Under the pieces are notes generated by a model, which saw nothing but the letters and a program-made list of their open reading frames with translations, ran no database searches and was not told the origin of the DNA. Positions 1 through 7,748 of a DNA stretch of 18,504 nucleotides are shown here, piece by piece. The stretch's first letter is position 1. Every line of letters begins with the position of its first letter. The position numbers and the translations under genes were made by a program. This stretch comes from Rhodospirillales bacterium (GTDB taxonomy: Bacteria > Pseudomonadota > Gammaproteobacteria > Steroidobacterales > Rariloculaceae), in assembly GCA_024640665.1 (NCBI GenBank), contig JAHEEO010000026.1, forward strand, positions 1 to 18,504, in the 5' to 3' direction.

Positions 1-1
1 C

Positions 2-982
2 ACGACTAACGCGCAAGGCCCGGTGTCAATTGGCGAACGGACCGCGGCCGGCGCCGGTACAGTATTGCGGATGGATCCGCGTTTCGACGACTTAGTCCCG
101 GCTAATGCAGTTATCGAGAAACTCGCTGACGGGTTCGTATTCCTTGAGGGACCGGTGTGGGTCAGCGCTGAATCGCGTCTCTTGTATTCAGAGCTTCGAG
201 GTGGAGCTGACGGTCGCGGCGCTATTTACCAATGGTCCGAATCTGACGGCGCCCGCGACTACATCAATCCCTTTTTCGCCGGCGATGGGACGGGACTGCG
301 TGGAGTAGGTCCTAATGGAATTGCATTGGATTCTGACGGACGACTGGTCGTGTGCGTTTACGGGAGCCGCTCTGTCATCCGCGTCGAGCAAGACGGGAGT
401 CGTACTGTCCTGGCTGAGCGCCATGAGGGCAAACGACTAAACAGTCCAAACGATCTCGTGATCGGCTCCGACGGTTCGATTTATTTCACCGATCCGCCGT
501 TCGGATTGCAGAATTTCGAAGATTCTGCGCTGCGCGAACTCGACTTCAATGGGGTTTATCGTCTGCGGCCCGACGGAGAGTTGCAGCTGCTGACGAGAGA
601 CCAGACACGCCCAAACGGAATCGCGTTATCGCCGGACGAATCGATTTTGTATGTCGCGAATTCCGGCGGCGAAGTCGTCGGCTGGATGGCCTATGACTTG
701 AGCCCGAGCGGTATTTCGAACGGGCGGGTATTTTATGACATCACCGGTGTCGAAGGACTCGGCGGTGCCGACGGCATGAAGGTCGATCTGGCCGGTAACG
801 TGTTTGCGACCGGTCCGGGCGGCATATGGGTGATCGCCCCGGACGGGACGCATCTCGGGATGATTTCGCCAGACGCAGCATTAACTAACGTCGGCTGGGG
901 CGACGATGGGCGCACGCTTTACATTACCGGGCAGACGGCGCTCTACCGGATTCGTCTGCAAACCGCAGGCGCACTTCCATAG
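2..982 (+). CDS. SMP-30/gluconolactonase-family protein, 5' end cut by window
   Basis: Six-bladed beta-propeller of the SMP-30/gluconolactonase/LRE family, which hydrolyses lactones using one divalent metal. Counting from the GTG at 23, the expected metal and active-site positions are present: Glu42 in LEGPVW, Asn143 in SPND, Asn198 in RPNGIA and Asp250 in GGADGM. The usual repeated blade motifs (GSDGSIYFTDP, LSPDESILYVAN) are also visible. The frame stays open to the left edge, and the in-frame ATG at 71 falls inside a segment conserved in secreted relatives (GTVLRMDPRFDDL), so I treat the gene as truncated. The residues read just upstream (TTNAQ) resemble the end of a Sec signal peptide. 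If so, the enzyme is periplasmic and could open lactones made by the quinoprotein encoded nearby at 1872-3713; that pairing is inferred. Family confidence is high, but the substrate is unknown. Confidence 0.88.
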   Translation, partial: TTNAQGPVSIGERTAAGAGTVLRMDPRFDDLVPANAVIEKLADGFVFLEGPVWVSAESRLLYSELRGGADGRGAIYQWSESDGARDYINPFFAGDGTGLRGVGPNGIALDSDGRLVVCVYGSRSVIRVEQDGSRTVLAERHEGKRLNSPNDLVIGSDGSIYFTDPPFGLQNFEDSALRELDFNGVYRLRPDGELQLLTRDQTRPNGIALSPDESILYVANSGGEVVGWMAYDLSPSGISNGRVFYDITGVEGLGGADGMKVDLAGNVFATGPGGIWVIAPDGTHLGMISPDAALTNVGWGDDGRTLYITGQTALYRIRLQTAGALP

Positions 983-1052
983 TGAAGTTCTGGGCCTATG
1001 ATCGACTCACATGGGCACTGCGCGCAAAAGTTCGCGGCCTACGTGGCATTAG

Positions 1053-1068
1053 TGGCAGTCATGTAGCA
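1053..1068 (+). promoter_or_regulatory. possible sigma54-like promoter upstream of the CMD-family gene
   Basis: The 16 bases read TGGCAGTCATGTAGCA. This has the GG-N10-GC core of a sigma54 (-24/-12) promoter, with TGGCA intact and TAGCA in place of TTGCA. It lies 109 nt upstream of the start at 1178, in the 195-nt gap after the SMP-30 gene. By rough estimate a match this good arises about once by chance in a window of this size, so only its intergenic position and orientation favour it. I see no convincing sigma70 promoter in the same gap. Confidence 0.22.
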
Positions 1069-1177
1069 CTATATCGACACTATTGGTCGGCACCGCTTTG
1101 CGAATCCCAACGCGGCTGCGGCCACCGACGCCCCATGGCCATAGCGGGGGGCCACAGCAAGAAGGATGGACGAAACC

Positions 1178-1843
1178 ATGCATAAGAAATTCATCACCAC
1201 CGTATTTATCGGCCTGTCGCTCGCGGGAACTGGTTTGGCTCAAAACAACGCCGGTATGCCACTGCCGCCGGACATTAATCCGGTTTCGCTGACGCGACTG
1301 GCGCCGCTGACGCGCGCAGACCTCGACGCCGAAGGCAAAGCTGTCTACGACCGCATTGTCGGCGACCGACCGGCACCGACGACCGGTCCTGTTCCGATGT
1401 CACTCTATAGCCCGCCGATCGCTCAAGTATTCAGCGATCTGAATGGCTACCTGCGCTATAACGGCGAACTTAGCCCGCGGCATACCGAAGTAGCCATTCT
1501 CGTCGCGGCCTGGGAAATCGAACAGCAGTACGAGTACTCAGCGCACGAGCCGGCGGCGCTGCGTTTCGGCGCGCCCCAAGCTGTGATCGACACCATCAAA
1601 TATGACCGCGCGCCCGCCAATTTGAGTCCGGAAGAAACCGTCATCATAAGGCTCGGACGTCAGATCATGCGCGATCACAAAGTCGATTCCGATGTCTATG
1701 CCGAAGCCGTACGACTTTTCGGCGAGAGAGGTGTCGTGGAGCTTGCGACGGTCATGGGCGACTACGTCATGGTCGGCATGGTGCTAACCACCATCGATCA
1801 ACACTTGCCCGAGGATCGGCCAGCGCTGCTGCCACCGCGATAA
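1178..1843 (+). CDS. secreted carboxymuconolactone decarboxylase-like protein
   Basis: A 221-aa protein with a classic Sec signal peptide (MHKKF, a hydrophobic core, then GTGLA|QN) and a CMD/AhpD-like helical domain at about residues 80-205. The core motif is EVAILVAAWEIEQQYEYSAHE, in which His123 is the conserved histidine. The CxxC pair of AhpD-type peroxidases is absent, so thiol peroxidase activity is unlikely. True CMD enzymes are cytoplasmic decarboxylases of the protocatechuate pathway, so an exported copy probably does something else. I chose the ATG at 1178 over the ATG at 1166 because GAAGG (1161-1165) lies 12 nt before the former but abuts the latter, and because the signal peptide then begins cleanly. 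The gene faces the PQQ dehydrogenase gene convergently with a 28-nt gap. Confidence 0.85.
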   Translation: MHKKFITTVFIGLSLAGTGLAQNNAGMPLPPDINPVSLTRLAPLTRADLDAEGKAVYDRIVGDRPAPTTGPVPMSLYSPPIAQVFSDLNGYLRYNGELSPRHTEVAILVAAWEIEQQYEYSAHEPAALRFGAPQAVIDTIKYDRAPANLSPEETVIIRLGRQIMRDHKVDSDVYAEAVRLFGERGVVELATVMGDYVMVGMVLTTIDQHLPEDRPALLPPR

Positions 1844-1867
1844 ACAGCTGCAACCACTACAGATTCG

Positions 1868-1890
1868 ACGCTCAATGCGTGAGCGTTTCT
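1868..1890 (+). terminator. possible rho-independent terminator for the CMD-family gene
   Basis: A 7-bp inverted repeat, ACGCTCA (1868-1874) and TGAGCGT (1880-1886), has a 5-nt loop and is followed by TTTCT on the plus strand. It starts 25 nt after the CMD-like stop codon and overlaps the last codons of the opposing PQQ dehydrogenase gene. There is no T run on the minus strand, so it would act for the plus-strand gene only. The short T tract makes it a moderate candidate. Confidence 0.4.
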
Positions 1891-3713
1891 GTATCGTTGC
1901 CGCTCGAATCCGTGCGCGGCGTATTTGGCACAGAACTACCGTTCTCGAGTGCGAATAGCCAGACGCCATCGCCGCGCTTCGTGTTCGGAAAGAACCCGCC
2001 AGCCGCAAGGGCGACCACGTATTGCTGACCTGCATGCTCAAACGTGCTGATCGCGGCATGAATGCCTGCATCGGTCTGGTATTCCCATAGTAGATCGCCA
2101 TTGGCTTTGTCGAGTGCGGTTAATCTGCCGTCGTTGCGCCCGACGAAAACCAGTCCGCCGCGCGTAACCACCGATCCGGCGTAACACATCTCGGCCCACT
2201 GCAGGCGCCATGCGAGTGTGTTCGTCGTAAGATCGACTGCTGCAAAAATGCCGCGCCTCGGTACACCAGAGCGCGTGTAGTCACCACCGAAGTATCGTCC
2301 GCCGGGATCGGGCATCATCCACTCGACACCGCCTTCGCTCGTTGAGTACGCGGCCGCCCCGTCGTGCGCACAAACATAGAAAAGTTTTGTTTGTGGATCG
2401 TATGAACTCGGCGGCCAGTTAGCACCGCCGGTGCCCAGCGGCTTCATTACAACCGGCTCATCCCAGAACGGGGTGAATATTCGGCCTTTATTTATTAGAT
2501 CGTAACCTTCCGGCTGAATGTCAATTTCGTGCGGGACAACTGGCTCACCAATCGGATAGGGTTGCGTCGCGGCGGTCGCCTGGCGAGGTTCCTGCGGCAC
2601 CGAACGCTCTTCGATGCCAATCAAAGGCTCACCCGTGATGCGATCGAGGATATACACGAAACCAGTCTTACCGACTTCGACGATCCCCTTACGCATCTCG
2701 CCGTCGTATTCTGCGTCAAACAGAATGACTGGATTGGGTGAGTCATAGTCCCAAAGATCATGATGCACCTGCTGGAAGTGCCAGCGATACGCGCCCGTGC
2801 TCGCATCAATGGCAACCATCGAAACGCTGAACAAATTATCTCCCGGCCGAACCGAACCGTTCAGGTCAGGTCCCGGGTTGCCTGTGGAAAAATAGACGAG
2901 GCCCAGCTCCGGATCGACGGCCGGCGTTTGCCAGACGGCCGCACCCCCATACTCCCAACTGTCGTTATAGTCTGGCCAGGTTTCGTGACCCAACTCGCCG
3001 GGACCTGGAACTGTATAAAACGTCCAGCGCAATTCGCCGGTGTCGGCATCGAACGCTTTGACGCGGCCGCGGCTGGCTCTATCGCCGCCGGCAAAACCGG
3101 TGATAACGAGTCCATCGTAATAAAGCGGCGCGGAGGTAATACTGAATCCATCGGCGTTACTCTCAGCCTGCACAGACCAGATTACCTCGCCGTTTGCCTG
3201 ATTGAGCGCGACGAGCCTGCCATCGAGCTGACCCGAATAGATTTTGCCATCGCCCATAGCGACGCCACGGCTCATCCATCCGCAACAAATAACGGTGATG
3301 TTGGGATCCAGATGCGCTTCATGCGTCCAGAGTATTTCACCTTTATCGATGTCGATGGCAAAGACGTCGTTGGCGCCCGTAGGAATATAGATTACCCCCT
3401 CATAGACGAGTGGCTGCGCCTGTCCTGAATACTTACTTGCAGTGCCCGAACCGTTGAGGCCGACACGCCAACGCGGCACGAGCTGCGCAACGGTCTCGCG
3501 GTTTATTTCGGTCAAAGGCGAATAGCGCTGGTTATAGACGTTTCCGCCATTAGTAATCCAGCTGTTGGTCGGCCAGGCCGTGAGTTCATCTGCTGAAAAA
3601 GCCGGCGACGCTGTTGGCGCCTCAACCTGTGCAACGGCAGACACTGGCACCAGCCCCGTCATCGCAGCCGACACACATGCCGCCGACAAGATTAATCGCA
3701 AAGAACCTCGCAT
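1872..3713 (-). CDS. periplasmic PQQ-dependent alcohol dehydrogenase-like quinoprotein
   Basis: A 613-aa eight-bladed propeller quinoprotein of the methanol/ethanol dehydrogenase type. Residues 1-29 are a Sec signal peptide ending SAVAQ. Diagnostic features are the entry motif GGNVYNQRYSPL (57-68), the adjacent cysteines Cys143-Cys144 in TVICCGW whose disulphide contacts PQQ, STGNPGP (276-282), and HHDLWDYD (317-324), which holds the catalytic and calcium-binding aspartate region. Tryptophan-docking repeats (TGELRWTFYT, NGEVIWS, NGDLLWEYQT) mark the blades. There is no C-terminal CxxCH, so unlike quinohaemoproteins of about 700 aa it must pass electrons to a separate carrier. AAAGGGGAATTCGAT before the ATG supplies a good ribosome site. 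The gene diverges from the dihaem DUF1592 operon, a natural candidate partner. Substrate is unknown (primary alcohol, aldehyde or polyol). Confidence 0.93.
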   Translation of the reverse strand: MRGSLRLILSAACVSAAMTGLVPVSAVAQVEAPTASPAFSADELTAWPTNSWITNGGNVYNQRYSPLTEINRETVAQLVPRWRVGLNGSGTASKYSGQAQPLVYEGVIYIPTGANDVFAIDIDKGEILWTHEAHLDPNITVICCGWMSRGVAMGDGKIYSGQLDGRLVALNQANGEVIWSVQAESNADGFSITSAPLYYDGLVITGFAGGDRASRGRVKAFDADTGELRWTFYTVPGPGELGHETWPDYNDSWEYGGAAVWQTPAVDPELGLVYFSTGNPGPDLNGSVRPGDNLFSVSMVAIDASTGAYRWHFQQVHHDLWDYDSPNPVILFDAEYDGEMRKGIVEVGKTGFVYILDRITGEPLIGIEERSVPQEPRQATAATQPYPIGEPVVPHEIDIQPEGYDLINKGRIFTPFWDEPVVMKPLGTGGANWPPSSYDPQTKLFYVCAHDGAAAYSTSEGGVEWMMPDPGGRYFGGDYTRSGVPRRGIFAAVDLTTNTLAWRLQWAEMCYAGSVVTRGGLVFVGRNDGRLTALDKANGDLLWEYQTDAGIHAAISTFEHAGQQYVVALAAGGFFPNTKRGDGVWLFALENGSSVPNTPRTDSSGNDTETLTH

Positions 3714-3774
3714 ATCGAATTCCCCTTTCTGGTATTCCCCTTCCCAGGTCGCCGCAGACGACCTCAGGCATTCC

Positions 3775-3802
3775 AGTATGTTATTGCGCGCAGCCTCATA
3801 CT
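3775..3802. promoter_or_regulatory. possible operator dyad in the divergent PQQ/DUF1592 promoter region
   Basis: AGTATG (3775-3780) and CATACT (3797-3802) form an inverted repeat with 16 nt between the arms, placing them 22 bp centre to centre, about two helical turns apart. The spacer contains GCGCGC. The site is in the 223-bp gap between two divergent transcription units, a likely place for a dimeric regulator. Three near-direct GG(T/C)ATTCC copies (3731, 3767, 3809) lie in the same gap. No regulator gene is present in the window. Confidence 0.25.
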
Positions 3803-3880
3803 ACATGCGGTATTCCGTAAAGTTGCAGCACCGCGGGACCTCTCCGATTAGTTGTTTGGATCCATGTGCACGAGTCGCCT

Positions 3881-3908
3881 ATGACAAGAGGCAGTTGTAT
3901 AGGATAAT
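3881..3908 (+). promoter_or_regulatory. sigma70-type promoter of the DUF1592-DUF1552-MBL-ankyrin operon
   Basis: ATGACA (3881-3886, five of six bases match TTGACA) and GATAAT (3903-3908, five of six match TATAAT) are separated by 16 nt. Transcription would begin near 3915, just ahead of the AAGGAGAA ribosome site (3921-3928) and the ATG at 3937. This supports 3937 as the true start of the first operon gene, since the upstream part of the open frame would precede transcription. Confidence 0.55.
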
Positions 3909-3936
3909 TACAGTTGAGATAAGGAGAACAGTTGAA

Positions 3937-6390
3937 ATGCAGCGCGCGCGTGTAATTCTGATGGCAGCCGCAGCTGTGGGCGCGGTTTCAATTGCCGCGC
4001 TCATGTTTCAGCGTGGCAGCGACACTGCTCAGAGCGAGCAACGCTGGGCCATGCTGCAGACATATTGCGGAGACTGTCACAATGATGACGACCGTGCCGG
4101 CGAGTTGACGATTGAGGGATTGAACCCGGATTCGATTCCCGAACACGCCGAAGTCTTCGAAACCGTCGTGAGCAAGCTGCGCGGCCGCCTGATGCCACCG
4201 CCGAATCGCGACCAACCCGAACAGGCAGAAATCGATTCACTCGTGAGCTGGCTCGAAAATTCGATAGACGACCGTGCCGAGCAAACCGCAGGTTTTGTCG
4301 GCGCTCAGCGGCTCAGCCGTAACGAATATGCGCAGGCCGTAAAGGGCCTCCTCGGTGTCGAGATCGATCCGGCGGACTACTTGCCCACTGAGATCGAGGT
4401 AGACGGTTTCACGAACATCGCCAGTGGACTCACGGTATCGCCTGCTTTTATAGAGCAGTATGTCAACGTTGCAAGCACCGTTGCGCACCTAGCAGTCGGC
4501 GAGCCAGTGCCCAAAGTCGCGACAGCTTATTTCCCGCCACCGCGCCAAAATCAGCAAGCCTATGTCGAAGGCATGCCGCTGGGTACCCGTGGCGGCATCC
4601 GTTTCACTCACACGTTTCCCGCCGATGGCGAGTATCGACTCTCCATCACGAACCTTGGCGCCGGACTCTACCCGCGGGCACTGGAAACGGCGCACACTCT
4701 GCTCGTACTCGTCGACCGCGGCGAGCAATTTCGCGAACACATAGGTGGTCCTGCAGATCTCGCGCTGCTGGATCGCGGAGGTGCGCCGGCACGCGCCGAC
4801 ATTATGGCGCGCTTTGAAAACATCCCGCTGCAGGTGACAGCCGGCGTGCATGAAGTCATCGTCACTTTCATCGAACGCGCGCGATCGCTGAGCGACGAAC
4901 AGATATCGACGTTTAATCCAGCTAGCAGCTTTTCGTACACGGGCGCGCCCCGCGTACCGGGCATCAGCGGCGGCATCGATATGATCGGGCCTTACAACGC
5001 TCAAGGGGTGTCGCAGACAGCAAGTCGCAATCTGCTTTTTGTATGCGAACCGGAAGTGCCGCAGCGCGAACGCGCTTGTGCCGAGCAGATTACTGCAAAT
5101 CTTGTCAGAGGTGCGTTCCGGCGACCCGCCACCCAAGCAGATCTCGACCGCCTGATGCCTTTCTATGAGCAAGGCCGCATGGGTCCCGGCGGCTTCGACG
5201 AAGGTATCGAACTCATGGTGACAGCCGTACTTGCCAGCCCGGATTTCTTGTATCGCATCATTGCACCGTCGCAAAACGTCACCGGTAACCGCTACGCACT
5301 CAGCGATTTAGAACTTGCCTCACGGGTCGCCTTCTTCATTTGGAGTCAAGGACCTGACGATCAGCTGCTGTCGCTTGCAGAGACTGGCGAGCTCTCGAAA
5401 TCCGCAACGCTCGACGCGCAGGTTGAGCGAATGCTTGCCGATCCGCGCGCAGAAGTTCTGGTTACGAATTTCGCGCTGCCCTGGCTTGGCGTCGACGACC
5501 TCGAGTCGGTTCAGCCCGACGTGCAGTTGTTTGGATTCGAATTCACGGAATCGCTGCGACAGGACTTCGCGCAGGAAATGGCACTGTTTATGAAGAGCAT
5601 TCTGCTCGAGGATGTCGATGTCCGCGAATTACTAACGGCCGACCATACATACTTGAATGAACGGCTTGCGCGTCACTACGGCTTCGATTCCATCATCGGT
5701 CCACAATTTCGGCGCGTGACACTGAATAACCCAACACGGCATGGCTTGCTCGGCAAAGGCGCCGTATTGCTCAGAACTTCTTACGGCGATCGCACTTCGC
5801 CGGTATTGCGCGGTGCTTGGGTGCTCGAGAAACTCATGGGAACGCCGCCGACCCCGCCGCCGCCGGGTGTAGAAACAGATTTGACGACGCCAGAGGGCGA
5901 GCAGCCCAAGACGGTACGTGCCCGGCTGGAACAACACCGCGACAGTCCGACCTGCAACGGTTGTCACGGTGTCATGGACCCATACGGGCTCGCGCTGGAG
6001 AATTTCTCAGTCACCGGTCGATGGCGCGATCTGGACAGTCAAGCTAACGCGCCTATTGACGCGAGCACCGTCCTCCCTGGCGGCAAACCGATTGCAGGCC
6101 CGGTCGAATTACGTGAGGCACTGCTCGCTCGCCCGGATCAGTTCGTGCAAGCACTGACGGAAAAACTCATGATGTATGCCATCGGCAGGGAACTCGAGTA
6201 TTTCGACATGCCACAAGTACGCAGCATCGTTCGCGAAGCAGCTCCGCAGGACTTCCGATTTTCGGCGCTGGTAAGCGGCGTCGTGCGCAGCAGTGCATTC
6301 CGTATGCAGGCTGTCGCACCAGAAACCGCGTCGGAACAAGCTCAAGTATCGCAAGTCGGCAGCGCTGACGTGCAGAATAACGAGGAGTAA
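3937..6390 (+). CDS. DUF1592/DUF1588-type dihaem cytochrome protein
   Basis: An 817-aa periplasm-facing protein. Residues 5-24 are an uncleaved anchor or signal. A Planctomycetes-type cytochrome segment follows with haem site CGDCH (44-48) and a downstream LMPPP motif. DUF1587 (about 119-180) starts RLSRNEY. After a beta-rich region (about 195-370) come DUF1595 (about 382-443), DUF1592 (about 453-585), DUF1588 (about 590-695) with a second haem-type motif CNGCH (673-677) in the signature GVMDPYGLALENF, and DUF1585 (about 713-790). Domain names come from memory of the family architecture. The frame is open from 3565, but AAGGAGAA sits 8 nt before the ATG at 3937 and a promoter ends at 3908. 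Relatives nearly always occur next to DUF1552 proteins, as here. The biochemical role is uncharacterised; redox transfer or catalysis is inferred from the haem sites. Confidence 0.92.
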   Translation: MQRARVILMAAAAVGAVSIAALMFQRGSDTAQSEQRWAMLQTYCGDCHNDDDRAGELTIEGLNPDSIPEHAEVFETVVSKLRGRLMPPPNRDQPEQAEIDSLVSWLENSIDDRAEQTAGFVGAQRLSRNEYAQAVKGLLGVEIDPADYLPTEIEVDGFTNIASGLTVSPAFIEQYVNVASTVAHLAVGEPVPKVATAYFPPPRQNQQAYVEGMPLGTRGGIRFTHTFPADGEYRLSITNLGAGLYPRALETAHTLLVLVDRGEQFREHIGGPADLALLDRGGAPARADIMARFENIPLQVTAGVHEVIVTFIERARSLSDEQISTFNPASSFSYTGAPRVPGISGGIDMIGPYNAQGVSQTASRNLLFVCEPEVPQRERACAEQITANLVRGAFRRPATQADLDRLMPFYEQGRMGPGGFDEGIELMVTAVLASPDFLYRIIAPSQNVTGNRYALSDLELASRVAFFIWSQGPDDQLLSLAETGELSKSATLDAQVERMLADPRAEVLVTNFALPWLGVDDLESVQPDVQLFGFEFTESLRQDFAQEMALFMKSILLEDVDVRELLTADHTYLNERLARHYGFDSIIGPQFRRVTLNNPTRHGLLGKGAVLLRTSYGDRTSPVLRGAWVLEKLMGTPPTPPPPGVETDLTTPEGEQPKTVRARLEQHRDSPTCNGCHGVMDPYGLALENFSVTGRWRDLDSQANAPIDASTVLPGGKPIAGPVELREALLARPDQFVQALTEKLMMYAIGRELEYFDMPQVRSIVREAAPQDFRFSALVSGVVRSSAFRMQAVAPETASEQAQVSQVGSADVQNNEE

Positions 6391-6396
6391 ATAACC

Positions 6397-7743
6397 ATGT
6401 ACCTCACTAAGAAACATTTGTCGCGCCGCACCGTATTGAGGGCCGCTGGCGTATCACTCGGTCTGCCATTGCTCGATGCTATGATTCCCGCTGCGACGGC
6501 ACTCGCACAGACGGCAGCCGCACCCAAATTGAGAGTCGGTTTTTTCTATTTGCCGCACGGCGCGATCATGTCGAACACGGCATACGGTGCCGGAATGGAC
6601 CGCTGGACGCCAAGCGGCGCCGGCGAGAACTTCAAGTTGAGCCATATACTCGAGCCACTGGAATCCTATAAGCAGTACGTGACTTCTTTCGGCGAGATCG
6701 AAAACAAGGCGCCGAAAAACTCAGTACACACGTTAGTGCCCGCGACGTGGCTCAGCGGCGTTTCCCCAGACCAGGAAGCAACCGGTGCATTGATGGCTCC
6801 GACGATCGACCAGCTCATTGCCGCGAAAATCGGGCAGGATACGGTGCTCCCCTCGCTCGAACTTTCATCCGAGACAACCATTCAGAGTGCGGCATGCTCA
6901 GGCGGAGGCGGCTGCTATTACAGCTCTACGCTGTCGTTTCGCGACGCGACGACGCCGCTGCCGATGGAATTTAATCCACGCAAAGTGTTCGTGCAGCTGT
7001 TTGGCGCCGGCGATACTCCGGAAGAACGCGAAATACTGACTGCACGAAAACGCAGCGTGCTGGACTTAATCAACGAACGCACACGCGAACTGCAGACCAG
7101 CTTGGGACCGCACGACCGCGCCGTGCTCAGCGACTATTTGGAATCGGTGCGCGAGACGGAGCGGCGCGTGGAAAAAGCAGCGCAACGAGACCTGACAGGT
7201 ATCGAGCTGCCCGGCGCGCCAATCGGCGAACTATCAGATTTTGACGAGCAGGTTCGTCTAATGTTCGACCTGATTGCACTGGCCTATCAAGCCAACGTAA
7301 CGCGCGTTGCTTCCTACATCATGGTCGGAGAAGGCACCAACCGCACTTACAATCACATAGGCGTGCCGGATGCGTTTCATCCGCTTTCGCATCACGCGAA
7401 TAACCTGGAGCGGATCGAAAAACTTGTTCGAATCCAGCGTTACCACGTAGAGCGCTTCGCCGAGTTTGTCGACAAGCTCGCCAATACACCTGACGGCGAA
7501 GGCTCTCTGCTCGATAATTCGATGCTGTTGTATGGCTCTAACATGAGCAACAGTGATCGTCACAACAACTATCCACTGCCCAATGTGCTGGTCGGCGGTG
7601 GTTCCGGGGCTTTGAACGGCGGGCAGCATATTGAATTACCCGAACGGACTACCTTATCCAATCTGCACCTTACTATCGTCAATAAAGCCGGGCTCGACAT
7701 GCAGCGTATCGCTGACAGCACCGGCGAGATCGCGGGCGTTTAG
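6397..7743 (+). CDS. Tat-exported DUF1552 protein
   Basis: A 448-aa protein of the DUF1552 family, which consistently accompanies DUF1592-type cytochromes; its function is unknown. The N-terminus carries a twin-arginine signal, SRRTVLRAAG (residues 9-18), a hydrophobic stretch and ATALAQ, so it is probably exported folded, which would fit a bound cofactor or metal. After the signal come the typical FFYLPHGAIMSNT segment, a glycine-rich CSGGGGCYY patch and a C-terminal NSMLLYGSNMSNSDRHN segment, where histidines and aspartates cluster as in alkaline-phosphatase or sulfatase-like folds; that resemblance is only suggestive. The start is clear: GAGGAG (6382-6387) lies in the last codons of the upstream gene, so translation is probably coupled across the 6-nt gap. 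Confidence 0.92.
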   Translation: MYLTKKHLSRRTVLRAAGVSLGLPLLDAMIPAATALAQTAAAPKLRVGFFYLPHGAIMSNTAYGAGMDRWTPSGAGENFKLSHILEPLESYKQYVTSFGEIENKAPKNSVHTLVPATWLSGVSPDQEATGALMAPTIDQLIAAKIGQDTVLPSLELSSETTIQSAACSGGGGCYYSSTLSFRDATTPLPMEFNPRKVFVQLFGAGDTPEEREILTARKRSVLDLINERTRELQTSLGPHDRAVLSDYLESVRETERRVEKAAQRDLTGIELPGAPIGELSDFDEQVRLMFDLIALAYQANVTRVASYIMVGEGTNRTYNHIGVPDAFHPLSHHANNLERIEKLVRIQRYHVERFAEFVDKLANTPDGEGSLLDNSMLLYGSNMSNSDRHNNYPLPNVLVGGGSGALNGGQHIELPERTTLSNLHLTIVNKAGLDMQRIADSTGEIAGV

Positions 7744-7748
7744 AAACA

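Noticed and set aside
982..1185. 67-codon frame starting right after the SMP-30 stop codon
   Set aside because: No ribosome site of quality and no signal or domain, and it runs into the start of the CMD-like gene.
2760..3428. 222-codon plus-strand frame opposite the PQQ dehydrogenase
   Set aside because: Antisense shadow of conserved propeller sequence; no ribosome site or recognisable motif.
3565..3936. Upstream extension of the DUF1592 frame (124 codons)
   Set aside because: It overlaps the PQQ dehydrogenase start and its signal-peptide codons on the other strand, has no family similarity, and lies upstream of a good promoter and ribosome site for the ATG at 3937.
4489..5274. 261-codon open frame on the minus strand inside the DUF1592 gene
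   Set aside because: Composition is that of an antisense shadow (Arg, Cys and His rich, no domain), and the plus-strand frame carries clear conserved motifs.
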